Positions 12,581 through 24,630 of a stretch of DNA of 64,000 nt are shown here, piece by piece (the stretch's first letter is position 1; each line of letters begins with the position of its first letter). The notes beneath the pieces were generated by a model that had not been told where the DNA came from, searched no databases, and saw only the letters and a list, made by a program, of their open reading frames with translations. Source of the stretch: Ifrita kowaldi (lineage: Eukaryota; Chordata; Aves; Passeriformes; Cinclosomatidae); the NCBI GenBank assembly GCA_013398055.1, contig VZRS01000224.1, positions 590,794-654,793 on the forward strand. The letters run 5' to 3'. The translations under genes and the position numbers were made by a program.

Positions 12581-15500
12581 TATACTCATTCCACTTTAAA
12601 TAAATCATTTAAATTTCCACAATTTAAACTGTTCACTGATCTAGATTCAAAAGCTTTGAGCAACTTCTGGGAAGATTATTCGTGATTTTTCAGTCTTTCT
12701 AATATTTTTTACTACCTGTGATTTTCAAACCAAATACAACAGAATCAGAACAACCCAGAATTCATTTTACATGGAGACCAATTCACTACAAAATAGTGCT
12801 GACCACAGAGAACTCCTGTGATAAGGCCACCCAAAGCACCTGTCCCATGCCTGTTTTGTCCTCAGGCTTTCAGGCTTACATCCATTCACCCTTCTGCAGC
12901 TAGACATCTATTCTCATTCCTTCGACAATGGCAGCAAATAAATTTAGGTGAACAAGCTTCCTTGGGACTAGAAGTCCAGGAGGTATACATGCCCATGCGA
13001 CCTTAACACTTGCCACTAAGAAAAATCAACAATACATCCACCTCCAGATGAGTGACACCAAAACTCCATGTTTCCTGTTCAAGAAAGTTACAGGGTTTTA
13101 TCTGAACCCATTTTCAAAAGCAGACTGAAAGGATAAGACCATTCAAGGAAGCTTAACTGTGACAGCTCCTTTACAATAAATCTCAACACTTGCCATAAAG
13201 CAAAGACATCATGAAATATGCACATCACAGAGATGTTTTATATTTTATATATGATGGTTAGCCAAAAAGCTATCATATTTGTGTCAAAAATTGTTATTCA
13301 CAGCTGCAGTGGAGTTCTTGTCTCCCCTGTCTTAAGCCTTGTGTCTCCCACTATCACAGGTAAGGAAAAATGTTGCTTTTACTTGACTATACTACAAGAG
13401 AAGTTTCATTCTTCCATGCAACTTTCACAACAATTTCGTTATTATCTCTGAAGCAGATCTTGTTCTTGCTTCGACTTTCTCTGAGCAACACTGGTCACCA
13501 TCAGCACTCATTCACAACCAACAATGCAGCAAGTCTGGCAGAACACATCCCAAATGCTTCACTCAAGGCAGCCACCCCATGGCGGGGTCATGGGGACTTT
13601 GCTCCCTTAGAGTTCAACAGGGGATTTGTTCATAAGGAGAGTTTGTGACAAGAAAGTCTGGAATAAACTACTCTGTATGTATAACTGAGAACAATTTTAC
13701 CTACTTAAATAAATTTATGTTACTGATAATTTTACGCTAATCCCTTTGGCTTATACCCTTATTTTATAAGCCATTTTTATTTTAATGTTTTTATTCAGAA
13801 GAGCTTGCATGCTGTTTTGAGCTCCTAACAGGTAATGCTGACACCTCTGAACTTTCTTCAGTGAAAAATGAAAAAGCAGCTCAACATCACGTATTAAATC
13901 AGGGCATTACATATTTACAAGCATTAGAGCAGTTAGCCCTCAACTTCTGGCTGAGAAACACAGCCTTGCCACTATGCAGAAAGTGCACGTGTTTTTTCAG
14001 TTCTTGTATGTTTCATACACTTTGTGAAGAATCTGAAAAGTGCCTTATTGCACTTGTAAACATGCAAACCCCAACAAGACAAAGTGTTTTGAAGTTTTAC
14101 TTAAGGGGAAAAAAAATACCCCCCGTTTCTCAGCCTGCGTCAGCAGTGCACAATGTACTCCCAAGCCCTAAGTCAGTGCCAGGCTCTAAGGCGAGCCCGC
14201 ACTCCCTCTGTCAGCAGAAAAGTCGGTCGCTAATCTGTGCTCATCTCTGGAGCCGTGTTCCTCCTCTGCGGGGCCCTCGGCTGACTCAGGCTTCGCTCCC
14301 AGCCCTATGCCTGCACCTACCGCAGGTCCCCAGACCACGGGCAAACCAACAGCTCCCAAACTGGACAAAATTAAAAGTAATCTTACTCGATCTGAGCCGT
14401 GAAGAATCGGTGATAAACAAGGCAAACGGGCTGCACGCCTCAGCCAGGTCAGTTATAGGGTTGACACCCAGGGGCTGCTGGTAACTAAACTTGAAAGTGT
14501 GCTTAAGAAACTCTGCTCTTCCTTGGCTCAAGCGGTAAAACCTGCAAGCCTGCAACTTTCAGAGCAGCCCGGCAGTTATGCAGCCAAAGGGACGGGGCCA
14601 ACACGTGTCCGCTGCATAACAGAGCGACTGTTTAATTATGGAAGGAGAGTACATGTGCATGTGCCCACCAGCAGCGGCAGGGTATGTACTGCACTCTACC
14701 AGAGAGTACTGCAGCCAAAAAACATACCAGTAGCGGTTCTCCCTGTCACAGCAGAGGTATGTGGGCATAGGATGTGCTCAATCTGTTAGAGGGAGGTGTG
14801 CGAGACTTCCTCCTTGCTGAAGCACCACAGGACGAGCAGTAATAAAACAGGAAGCACCTAGTAAGTTACACAGTTTTCTTATTTCAGCGTTTCTTATTTG
14901 CTCGTTTGAATTTGGGAGCTCTTTGATTTTATTTTGGTTTGTTTGGATTTTAGTTCTCTTCTACTCATTCTGAAAAGGCACTTTAAGGAGACTAAAATAC
15001 CACTGGAAAAAAACCCCAGCATTTTCCAGTGACAAGTTACCTTATTTAAGAGTTGTCAGCCATCAATCACTTCACTCCTATTGAAGTTTTTCATGACAGA
15101 TGTGTTCAGACAATTATCCTTTAATTTTTTTAGTCAAACACATCAATAGAAACTAACCAACTACTTTTAAAAGCTCTAAAAGCTTTCAGCTAAAAAGGAG
15201 TTACAGATTAATCTGCATTTCCTTAGCAGGATGTTGCTTACCTCTAAGAAAATAGAAATTTACAAAAAACCGATGTAACAAACATTCCTAGCAGTGCAAT
15301 TAGAAATACATAAATACAGGATTAAGGTTGATACTTAAAAAAAAAAAAAAAAGGGCAGATAATACAAATACTAGAAAGCGAAGCAAAGAGTTTGACTGGC
15401 CCTAACTGGAACTAAGTCCCGAACACACCAGAGCGCGCCGATGCCGTGCTAGGTGCGCGCACCTCACGCATTTATTGCCATCATTTAATCCCTCACAGGG

Positions 15501-16704
15501 TGGAGGAGGCTCTGCCTGTACGCAGACGGCACAAGCTCGTTCTGACAATGCTCTCACGAAATAGTGTCACGAAACCCGGCGGTGCCTCCGCCGCGCACGG
15601 GGACGCGGGTGGGTGACACTTTCTGGACAAAGGCCTCGGAGAGAGAGGATTCATTCGCAACAGCGCTAAGCCATTATCACCCACGGGGATGCAAAGCTGG
15701 AGGGTACCATGGGCCTGGCGCTGCCACCCCGGCCACACAGCCCCAAGCGCAGCTTCGCCTGGCTCGCCCCGCAGCTGCCTGGGAGGCAGTCGGTGCCCGC
15801 GGGTTCCCCGGGACCAAGCGAGCGGGTGCCCCGGGCGCTGGGGCGGTAGCGCCGCAGCCGATCCCACCGCGGGGCTCCGGGCAGCACCGGCTGCGGCTCC
15901 GGCCGGCGCGGGGCTGAGCACAAATCCCCGCCGCCAACAGGTTGCTCCCACCGCTCCGGTGAGACGGCAGGGACTGCGCTGCGGGAGGCAGGGAAGGAGG
16001 GAGCTCCGTCCCACCACGGAACACGAGAAAGACGCACCCGCAACTCAAGTTTAACAAAGCCATCAGGACAAATAGTGCGGCTTACTCATTAAACACACGG
16101 TATTTCTGCAACCCTTGTTCTGCCTCCGCTCTTTCCCCACCCCTGTTTGCCTCTGTCCCCGCTCCGCCGCCCGACGGCAAAGCCCCGCCACGCCGGGGCG
16201 GACGGCGGCACGGACCGCCCCCGTTCCGAGCCCGGGTCCGGGCAGCGCCGGGGCCGCGTCGGAGCTCCCGGGGCACTACCAGCACACGGGTGCTAAGCCC
16301 GGGCCCCGCCGGCCGCCCCGGAGGAGCAGGAGGCGGTGGCGCTCCCGCCGGCTTTGCCCGGGGACGGCGCCGTGACACCGCGTGAACTTTTGCTTTCGGC
16401 GGGGCAGTGCTGGGAGGGCGGAGAGCGGGGGGGACGGCCCCGGTTCCTCCAGCGCCCCACCGGCGGGAGGGCTAGAATGCTTTTCTCCCTTAGGCGTTTT
16501 CCCTTTGGAAAGGTGAAAAAAAGTAGAAATGTGAGGTTAAACTGAAAGAGCGGAGCCGGAGCGCTGCAGACGGCACGGCGGGCATCATGCAGCCGGGGAG
16601 GGCGGCGTGCCCAGCCGCCTGCAGCGCCGCGGCTCCTGCCCGGGGGCGGCGGAGCCTCCCGGGACCCCGCTCCGACGGGGCGTCCCCGACCAGCCGCCTG
16701 TTAC

Positions 16705-16728
16705 CTTCCAGCCGGCCGAGCTGTTGCT
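16705..16728 (-). CDS. FOXO1: FOXO1 exon 1, last eight codons before the donor (partial)
   Basis: FOXO1 is a forkhead transcription factor that acts in the nucleus and is excluded from it after AKT phosphorylation downstream of insulin signalling. On the minus strand the 24 visible bases read SNSSAGWK, followed directly by a GTAAC splice donor at 16704-16700. SNSSAGWK is the part of the FOXO DNA-binding domain before recognition helix 3 (NSIRHNLSLHS), and FOXO genes are known to have their exon 1/exon 2 junction exactly after GWK. FOXO1, FOXO3 and FOXO4 share these residues. The choice of FOXO1 comes from the neighbour MRPS31, which lies upstream in the same orientation as in other vertebrates. 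All upstream codons, including the start, are in the adjacent gap. Open frames that read through the Ns are artefacts. Confidence 0.87.
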
Positions 16729-17149
16729 NNNNNNNNNNNNNNNNNNNNNNNNNNNNNNNNNNNNNNNNNNNNNNNNNNNNNNNNNNNNNNNNNNNNNNNN
16801 NNNNNNNNNNNNNNNNNNNNNNNNNNNNNNNNNNNNNNNNNNNNNNNNNNNNNNNNNNNNNNNNNNNNNNNNNNNNNNNNNNNNNNNNNNNNNNNNNNNN
16901 NNNNNNNNNNNNNNNNNNNNNNNNNNNNNNNNNNNNNNNNNNNNNNNNNNNNNNNNNNNNNNNNNNNNNNNNNNNNNNNNNNNNNNNNNNNNNNNNNNNN
17001 NNNNNNNNNNNNNNNNNNNNNNNNNNNNNNNNNNNNNNNNNNNNNNNNNNNNNNNNNNNNNNNNNNNNNNNNNNNNNNNNNNNNNNNNNNNNNNNNNNNN
17101 NNNNNNNNNNNNNNNNNNNNNNNNNNNNNNNNNNNNNNNNNNNNNNNNN
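16729..17149. other. Assembly gap of 421 N covering most of FOXO1 coding exon 1
   Basis: The run of N begins directly after the SNSSAGWK codons and ends in 5'-flanking GC-rich sequence. The conserved FOXO1 N-terminus is not found in the 17150-17700 sequence in any minus-strand frame, so the start codon must be inside the gap. The coding part of this exon in recalled vertebrate FOXO1 is around 600 bases, so 421 N probably underestimates the missing length. GC-rich exons of this kind are often lost from short-read bird assemblies. Confidence 0.95.
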
Positions 17150-17560
17150 CGCCGTGGCCGGGGCTGCCCAAAGGCAGTAAGTGCTCTCACGGCGATCCGC
17201 GGGGGAATGGCCACGGAAAATGCCCCCGCCAGGGTTTCTGCCTCGGTCGCTGCCGGCGGGGTCCTGCCGCCCGCATCGACGGGGCCGGTGCGTGTCGCCG
17301 CCGGGGATGAGCGGGGACCTGGGAGCATCCCTCGGCTGCAGCGGGGCGGCTGGGGGAGTGCGCGGGAGCGGGGGGCCTCTCCCCGTTCCCACCAGCATCC
17401 CGGCATCGCTGGCTCCTCGCGGAGCGCTGCTGCCGCCCGGCTGCCCGCCCCGCGGGGGCCCTGGCAGCCCCGCACACCGGACCGGGGGCTGCGACAGCTG
17501 CCCTGCCTCGCTCCCCCCCCCTCCCCCCTTCCCTGGCCGGCTCCTCGCCAAAAAGTGTCT
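17150..17560 (-). promoter_or_regulatory. FOXO1: FOXO1 5' UTR and proximal promoter (inferred)
   Basis: This CpG-dense sequence lies upstream, on the minus strand, of the gap that hides the FOXO1 start codon. The minus frame collinear with SNSSAGWK is open here, but its residues do not resemble FOXO1, and gap length makes the frame meaningless anyway. I therefore read it as 5' UTR and core promoter. The transcription start cannot be placed from sequence. No strong TATA box is seen, but a TATA-like AATAAAA occurs on the minus strand near 17620-17626. Confidence 0.6.
17513..17533 (-). promoter_or_regulatory. G-quadruplex-type G-tract in the FOXO1 promoter
   Basis: On the minus strand the 21 bases contain runs of 3, 6 and 9 G separated by AA and A. 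This can supply four or more G-triplets with very short loops, which satisfies the usual intramolecular quadruplex pattern. It lies in the presumed FOXO1 promoter or 5' UTR. Function is inferred only from the pattern. Confidence 0.55.
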
Positions 17561-17669
17561 GCACCTCCCGAAGTGATAAATTTCCCCTTCGGCTGAGCGT
17601 GTTTTTGTACCGTGAGCTGGTTTTATTCCGTGAGCAGGCACGAAGCACGGGGTTATTAAAATTTCATTT

Positions 17670-17676
17670 TGAGTCA
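17670..17676. promoter_or_regulatory. Exact AP-1 consensus TGAGTCA
   Basis: The heptamer TGAGTCA matches the AP-1 (FOS/JUN) consensus exactly and lies about 0.5 kb upstream of the FOXO1 gap. A seven-base match arises often by chance, so it is only a candidate site. Confidence 0.25.
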
Positions 17677-18605
17677 ACTATTGGACATACTTTATATTTT
17701 CCCGGCAAACCCCAGGGCTGCTTAATTCATTAAGGCTTGTATTCCTCCCTTTCAAAGAGGCAGCAGTTACAGGACACATCGCCTCTGTCTCCCCTGCCCA
17801 TCAGTATACAAAGATATATATAGATAAGTGTTCGACTTAAAACAGAAGTGTTATTCTGTTTAAACTTAAAAAGAAGGCATTTGCTTAAACTAGGGAAATA
17901 ATCCCGAGGATGAGACACATCTCAACACCTTGTTCAAACTGGTAAACCCTACGTTTTAGAAAATTTGTTTTGTTTTCAGTAGGAGGAGAGCTTTTAAAAA
18001 ACATACTTCAGACATGGCTTCGTAAATCACAAAATTCACAACCAGCCATGGCATTTGACGTTGCCTGTCAAAGAACCACCGGAGCTGGGTAACTGTCAAA
18101 GCTGAGCCAGAAAACCTGTTACCCTTCCATCCTCTCTGCATCAAGGCGGAAAGTGTTAATGTCATTTAAATGCAGTTCATTGTTCCTATAAAAATATTTT
18201 CTGAAAATGGGTAACATTAATGAAGGCGAGAGAATACAAGACTGGATTTAGGCCACGGCATGTAATTTAGTGTCAAATCATATGTCTAGATGCTCATGCT
18301 GTCTATCATGAAAACACTTTTGAAGACAGGCGGTGACACCGAACTATATAGTTTGTGCAAAATATGCATAAGTGCATAGTAACTGATCACATTTTAAAGC
18401 ACTGTTTTTCTCATGTTTATTTTACCAAATGCCAAAGGTGATTATACCTTATTATAGGTTGGCTGCTCATCAGATTTCAGAGTTGCTTTGCCTGTAAGTC
18501 ATTTCTATGTTTTGTAAATCCTTTAAAGGATTCAACCCTCAAATTTGTATTGTTCAGCCCATGGATTTTAGAAAACACCTTTTTTAATAGGTTTTTTTTT
18601 CAGTT

Positions 18606-18634
18606 AAAAAAAAAGAAAAGAAAAGAAAAGAAAG
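18606..18634. repeat. (AAAAG)n microsatellite
   Basis: An A-run is followed by four AAAAG-type pentamers and AAAG. It is an ordinary simple repeat and is likely polymorphic in length. Confidence 0.9.
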
Positions 18635-19988
18635 CAAAGTAGTCCCAGTTCAACCTAATAACTTGCATGCCACGTTTCAGCTTGGAACAGCTTTATGTGG
18701 CAGTGTTACACAACTCAGCTGCAGTAGTTGCCCTGCAATAAGGGAGAGCACCCTGCCTTGGAGAAGCAGAGGTTATATAATGGTGAGAAGCAGCCAGGGA
18801 CGCGCAGCGAATGGATGTGTTTAAATGGGAGCCAAAACAAAAGAAGTGCTCGAGAACACAGAAACATTTTCTTTTTCTTTCCTTGGTGTCTGAGGAAAAA
18901 AAAAAAAAAAAGAGATCTAAGAGCCAGGCTGGCACCCATTCTGCTAAAGGAAGTGGATTTATTACCCAGGCTTTCTTCTAAGGAGTTTTTTTTTAAATCT
19001 TGCAGTCCTTGCTCTTCTATTTTGTCAAAAGTAGAAATGCTATTCCCTCAACTCTATTGGTATACACAGATTTTGAAAAAAAAATCTTTCCTCTGTCAGA
19101 TGCCAACTGTGAAAACTGGGAAGAAAGCTACTGTTGGGAGATTTTAGGAAGCCCTGGTGCATTTGTAGTTCAGCCCAGGTCATTCTGTGGGATAGAGGTT
19201 GTATTCCCCTTTCTTGGCCCTAGTTGACATTGCTGTCGCTCCCCTCACCTTCTTGGCAGGGCTCTGCCACCTTTGTGCCCCATGTCACTGATGTTCTTGC
19301 AGCTCAAAAGTTAGCAGTGAATACAGAGAGTGCAGACAGCAGTTTGCAATGAGATGAGAGGGACATGGAGGTGGAGAGGATAAAACCAGAACCTTCCCAA
19401 TGCTGCATTTGCTCAGCAAGTGGGGCCCCGTGACTCACAACGCAACAGGCAGAGCTGAGCTGCAGGGATTTTGACTACTGCATGCCAACAGCTGGGACCA
19501 GGTCTGCTATCGCATGGAGGAAGGATGAAGGCCAGTGAGACAATGCTGTGCACTTTCCTGGCATGAGTAATCCTGGTAGTTCGCTCTGACTTTGGCAGAA
19601 CCACCCAGGTGAGTGAATTCTTCTGTAGGGCCCCAGTCCGCACATATGCACTTTGCCACTTTTCTTTTTAGAATTTCTTCTCTCCATCAAATATTTGGAG
19701 ATTGAATCAACAGATTTTAGAGTCAAAGCAACACATGCCATGCACAATGAAAGTGTCTAACCCTGTCTGCACTGCTGTCCTAGTGCACTCCAACACTGCT
19801 GACCACCCTTAGGCGATGCCACTTGAACAAACCCACACATTCAGCTGCTGAGGGGAGCTTCCTGCTCCTAAAACAGCTCAGCACAGTGATGGCTCAGTAC
19901 AAGAAATTTTACTTTATCTACAAAATCGACAGCATTAGGTTTATCTCATCTCCCACAATGCTGAAATGCTGATGGATGCACCACAATT

Positions 19989-20072
19989 CATTTTCTACTC
20001 CCACCCTCCTCCTCCTACACTCCACCTTTTCATTTCTCTACTCCTACTCCTGCTCCCATTTTCTACTCCTCT
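19989..20072. repeat. Pyrimidine-rich tract with a duplicated CATTTTCTACTCC unit
   Basis: About 84 bases of C/T-rich DNA on the plus strand are bounded by two identical copies of CATTTTCTACTCC, at 19989-20001 and 20057-20069. Between them are CTCCTCCTC and CTACTCCTACTCCTG runs. It looks like a degenerate minisatellite of TCCTAC-type units. Confidence 0.75.
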
Positions 20073-21768
20073 ACAACACAATATCTCCTATCAACCTTAG
20101 CATCAACTTGTATTCTTTTTTCAAATTTAAGACCTGAAGATTGCCTATTATCATCACTGAAATAAAGCGGAGCCTTCTATTCATATTCTGGGTTTGAAGC
20201 AGCCAAAATAAAGGATCTGTGCTGTCTTTTTACTATTGTCTGTATAATTCACGTTCTGAGGTTTTGATCAAATTCAGCAGGAGATTACATGAAGTTGAAA
20301 GCACTCGCACTCTATGTACTGCTCTTTTTTTCTACACATGTGTGCATGGTGAGAGAGTACAAATGTTTTAACAGCATAAAAAGCAGCAATGAAATACCAA
20401 GTTTTGTCTCGTATCATCTTATTTTCTGAGGAAGTATGAGGAAGTTCAGCACCCTCAGTTTGCTCCCCTGTCCCTCAGAGGGGACATGATTTGCAGTGCA
20501 TGTTTCTGAGCAGCCTAAGTTACCCGAAGGCTGGCATGGCACCTCACTCACATCCCCTCCCAGCCCAGGGTAGCTGAGGGCTGCACCACACAGAAGGGTT
20601 TGGACATGTCCTGGCTGAATTTACACTGCCCTGACAAGTGAGTTTAAAGGGTCTGATGCTCTCCCAACCATCTGAGGCTTCTTCCAGAGCCACTGGAGAA
20701 AGGCAGTCCCTCTTGCACAGCATTTCAGAGCAGGAGCTTCACTGCTGTGAGTAACTTCCTGGGACTGCACATCTCTCCCCACCAATAGCACAAACCACAG
20801 ATGGAATTTAAAGATCTGCCGATCCCTCACCACAACTTGGTGAGCCCACTCCCTTTCCACCTGCCCTTTGCCTCCCGCCTCAGACAGCAGCACCCACAGG
20901 CAGGTCAGGGTCTCTCTGGCCCAGAGAGAGGTGGGGGTCACATTTAGGGTCACTCCACGGTCAGTGGAGAGAAACATGTTCTCCCTGTGGGTGATTCACC
21001 ACCCCAGATGGTGGAGCTGATCGGACCTTGAGGTGCCAGGCTCTTACTCCAGGTTGTTCACACTTTCGGCTAGCTGACTTTAGGCCAGCAAATCCCATTC
21101 ATCCCACTTTATAGTGCATGGAAAATACATAATCTCTGACCCCTCTGCCATTGCATCAACAGTGAGGAAAAGGCTGTGCACACAAAGGCTTTCAGGCTAA
21201 CAGGGCACTGCAGAGAGATGGCAAAAACAAAGGCAAAATTACTCACCCCGCTTTGCAGGGGGGAAAGTTGCCTGCCATGAATTCACACAATATGCAGAGG
21301 ACCTCACAGAGGATGCATAGGCAGGGACCAACTTTTGTCCAGGTCCTTAAAATAAAAAAATTCATGTCAACACAGAGTTATCAGGGTACTTGCTGGTGAG
21401 GAGTTTGAAGTTGTCTTGGTTTAGGTCCATCTCCTTCTACACATGGGGAAAAATCCTGAATGCTCCCACAGAGGCAGCAAGGCCCTTCTGGTTTTACATC
21501 CACATGGCTGGAACTGGGGCAACATGCTGACTGCACTGGCTGCCCACCTCACTGGACATATTTCAGAGTTGAGAACTGACAGATCTTCACACGATGCGGT
21601 GCAACTCCAGCCTCCAGGCACCTTCAGGCAGCTCACCCCTTCTTTTCAGAGGAGATGAAGAGCCGTGGTTAGTGATGGCACAGCCCAAACAGCCAAACCT
21701 TAATCTCTCCATGGACTGCTGCAGGGAGCTGGGCTGCCGTGGCCAGGGTTCACACAGCTGCTGCTGCA

Positions 21769-21837
21769 TCCCCCTCCTCCTCCTTCTTCTCCTCACCCTC
21801 CTTCTCCTCCTCCTCCTCCTCTTCCTCTTCTTCCCCA
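21769..21837. repeat. Near-pure polypyrimidine tract, (CTC)n/(CTT)n
   Basis: Sixty-nine bases are almost exclusively C and T on the plus strand, mainly CTC and CTT triplets, with a single A near 21795. Both strands give open frames of homopolymeric residues (serine, leucine, arginine or glutamate runs). These are a product of the repeat and not coding evidence. Confidence 0.93.
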
Positions 21838-24463
21838 CCAGCAATTGACAGTGAGTCTTCAAACCAGAGAGCAACAACGCACAGCCAAGTCCTTCCTCCT
21901 CCCCCAATTTCTCTGTTGCAGCTTTGGTGGCAGAGAGCGGCCAGAGGGCTTGGCAGGCACTGCTGCCAGGAGGAAGGGTGAAAAGGAGCTGTCAAGTGGG
22001 ACAAAAGTGGGGTTGTGCTTCCCAGGCTGGGAGATGGGGCTGCTGGGTGTTGGGCTACCAAAATCTTGGTGCGGACCTAATGGCTGCTGACGTTGGACCA
22101 CCCTGGCTTAAAAGATGTGCTGCTATAATTTTTTAGTTACATGAATTAAAAAAATAATTTAGAATTCATTTTTTTCCCCTAAAAATAGATAGCAAAAATA
22201 TGTACTATGTATTTTTGAACCATTTCCTTTGATGTCGTTCATACCTCATTTATTCTCAATATCTGCAAAAATGTAAACAATTAAGATTTGAGGGTAGGGT
22301 TTCATGGAACCATTTCTAAGCGGCAATTTTATAAGGAATCAGAATTTAATTTTAAATTCTGTCGTGCCAGCTCTTATGGCAGAACTACTTGCATGTTTTT
22401 CCAGTCAAAGAGAAGAAATAATAAGACAACTTTACTGGTTGGTGTGATTAAAGCAGCTCAAATTTCTACTAAGCATGATTATTAACATTTGGACAAAAGC
22501 ATATTCACGGAATGAGCTCAAATGAGGCATAAGTTACTGGGAACCAGAGTCTGCTGTCACAGTTTGTAAACAGAAGCTAAACAGAAGAAAATATTTCACA
22601 CAAGCTCTTCTCTCAACTCACAATCCAGGCTCAAGACCTCCCATTTAAACATATATCCTCTGGCACCTACATACACACACTCACAGGGGAAAGACTGAAG
22701 TACAGCATGACCAAGGAATGATCCGTAGCAGGATCGATACAATAAATACCAAAGGTAGTGCCTGCGTAGCGGTACCTCTTCCTCATGTGTCATGTGCAAT
22801 CACTGGCTGTGATGTAAAAACAGAAGGCAAGAGTTTATCAGGTTTCAGATTCAGCTGAATCACCCAGCCCACCCCTATGCAAAGGCCAATGTGCCTGGAA
22901 GTAAACAGAGTTCAAGTGCTCTGTGTGTTTTCCAGGGTGTTGAGTTTCTGTTTTGTTGTAAATATGATTTATTACAATATTCTCCAACACTCTACGGCAA
23001 TGTTTCAACATTTTTAGGTGCATTTCTCATTCCTTGTTTTCCTCTATATATCACTGAAGGAAAAACCGCCTGGCTCCGCATGATTGCTTTTGTATATTAA
23101 ATAATTTTATCATGTTTGAGCAACAAACTAAAAACAGGACGCTTGACAGTTACAATATAATTCAGTGGTTTCTTCTCAGCCCGTAGGAAGGAAAATTCAT
23201 GGCATGGTACAATGCAATGCTTGACAACTATTTCATCTTCTTTTCCTTTGTTTCCCTGGAAAAGTGATAGCTACCTGTTATCAACAAGAAAAATAATTCA
23301 CAGGCAGAATCAGCATGAACGCATAATAAAAGCTTACTTTTAAAAGCAAATATTTTTTCCATTGTCGAATTCATGCTTGAAAAGCGTATTTACTTATGGA
23401 TATAACTGTATTTGCATACAAAGAGGTGATTATGTATATGCTACACAAATGCATATGCATGATAACATTAGAAGCATTTTGTGCTAGGTTTATATAGGTG
23501 CAAACTTGCCTGGACAATAATAGTAAGACAGTATTTTGACACATATGCATATGTTCCTGTACTGCTGGTGACTAGCACACCCCAGAAGGCAGTGCTAGGG
23601 CAGGGCACTCAGTGAGTAAGGTCTGTAGAGAACAAACACTGTCCATAAGGGAAATGCCCATAGCCCATGGGCGACGACCCCAGGCAGCATCACTCTTCCA
23701 CCCCGCCGTAAAATGGGTATAAAAAAATGTCTACCCATTGCAACCCTGATGGTCAGCTGTGTAAGTGCTTTGAGATCGGGCGCTGCAAACATCACCCTTG
23801 CTCGTGCCTGGCCTGTGAGGGAGGAGAATATACTGATGAAACTGAAAGCAGCACGGTCCCAGCGGCAGGTTCTGCCTGGAAACAGAGGCACACCACACAC
23901 CGGCCTGCAAACAGATAAGAAGAGCAACCAGCAGTTTCAATTTTACAGTTACATCTGCCAAGCCCTAAAGAGTGAACCTCAACCACGATCAGACAAGTTC
24001 CTGCCACATGATCAGTAATGGGAAGGCACATGCTGGGCAGCAGTTGGGTGGCTTCTCTTTTTATCCCAAAAGGAGATGGGGATCTCCAGTGAGATTTAGG
24101 AGGGGGATTGAGACAGAGAAAGGCATGGGGGGCAAAGGACCAAGGGGTGGGGCTATTCAGATCCATCCACTCACACATTACAGAAATGCTGCTGCAGCTG
24201 CATGGAACTCAGCAGTGGCTCCCTGAGAGCCACCCACTTTCACTCTTCACTCCCGCTGTGGCTATGAACCTTGCTGGCTGATGAAGCATCTTGCAACACA
24301 AAAACCCATCCAAAACCTCAAAAAAAAAAAAAAAGACACAAGCAAACAAAAACTGACTCTAAGACAGAAACTGGACTCTAGTATTTGTTTGCTGGGGTGG
24401 GGATCTGTTCATTGAGGCATTCACAGGGGATACTCTGTCCTCTCCAACAGGTACCAGAGCCAC

Positions 24464-24630
24464 TGGAGAATGGGAAATAGAGTGAAGGGAAAGAGTGAGA
24501 ACAGAGAAAAAAAGGGAAGAAGGAAAGGGTGGGAGGGAAATAAGGAAGTCACAAAAATAAGTCACAATGAGGGAAAAACCATCAAGAAAAAAAAGGAAAA
24601 AAAAAAAAACAGAAAGGAGGAAAAATGAGC
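24464..24630. repeat. Polypurine tract with A-runs
   Basis: About 165 bases are dominated by A and G on the plus strand (GGGAAAGAG, GAAGGAAAGGG, GGAGGAAAAA) and include an A-run near 24597-24609. Few pyrimidines interrupt it. It is low-complexity DNA without coding meaning. Confidence 0.88.

Larger units (their letters stand above)
1..16704 (-). other. FOXO1: FOXO1 intron 1, 5' part (exon 2 lies beyond the left edge)
   Basis: This stretch is assigned as intron because it lies immediately downstream, on the minus strand, of the FOXO1 exon 1 donor at 16703-16704. FOXO family genes are known to have a very long first intron that interrupts the forkhead domain. I saw no sequence resembling FOXO1 exon 2, which would begin with the NSIRHNLSLHS region, so the intron continues past position 1. 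The DNA is mostly AT-rich and becomes GC- and CpG-rich from about 14.1 kb towards exon 1. Several chance open frames exist on both strands, for example 13861-14484 plus and 8747-9283 minus, without recognisable family sequence. The recognisable content is a 10-N gap, CR1 fragments and simple repeats, all listed separately. The assignment depends on the exon 1 call. Confidence 0.8.
15420..17600. promoter_or_regulatory. FOXO1: CpG island over FOXO1 exon 1, proximal intron and promoter
   Basis: GC content and CpG frequency rise sharply from about 15.4 kb and stay high to about 17.6 kb, interrupted by the 421-N gap. The flanking sequence on both sides is ordinary AT-rich DNA. CpG islands over the first exon and promoter are characteristic of widely expressed vertebrate genes. 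Several long overlapping open frames here, on both strands, are expected from GC-rich sequence with few stop codons and should not be read as genes. Confidence 0.9.

Noticed and set aside
13861..14484. 207-codon ATG open frame on the plus strand within FOXO1 intron 1
   Set aside because: It has no recognisable domain or splice pattern, and its composition changes abruptly from AT-rich to GC-rich sequence within the frame. It is most likely a chance frame.
15493..16545. Several frames of 100-174 codons on both strands
   Set aside because: They are a CpG-island effect of low stop density in GC-rich DNA. The residues are proline, arginine, glycine and alanine rich, with no motif.
16490..17677. 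Open frames of 131 to 395 codons crossing or flanking the N gap
   Set aside because: They read through undetermined bases or through CpG-rich sequence with few stops. Only the eight codons SNSSAGWK are supported as FOXO1.
21587..22061. Frames with long serine, leucine, arginine or glutamate runs
   Set aside because: The runs are translations of the CTC/CTT repeat tract in different frames.
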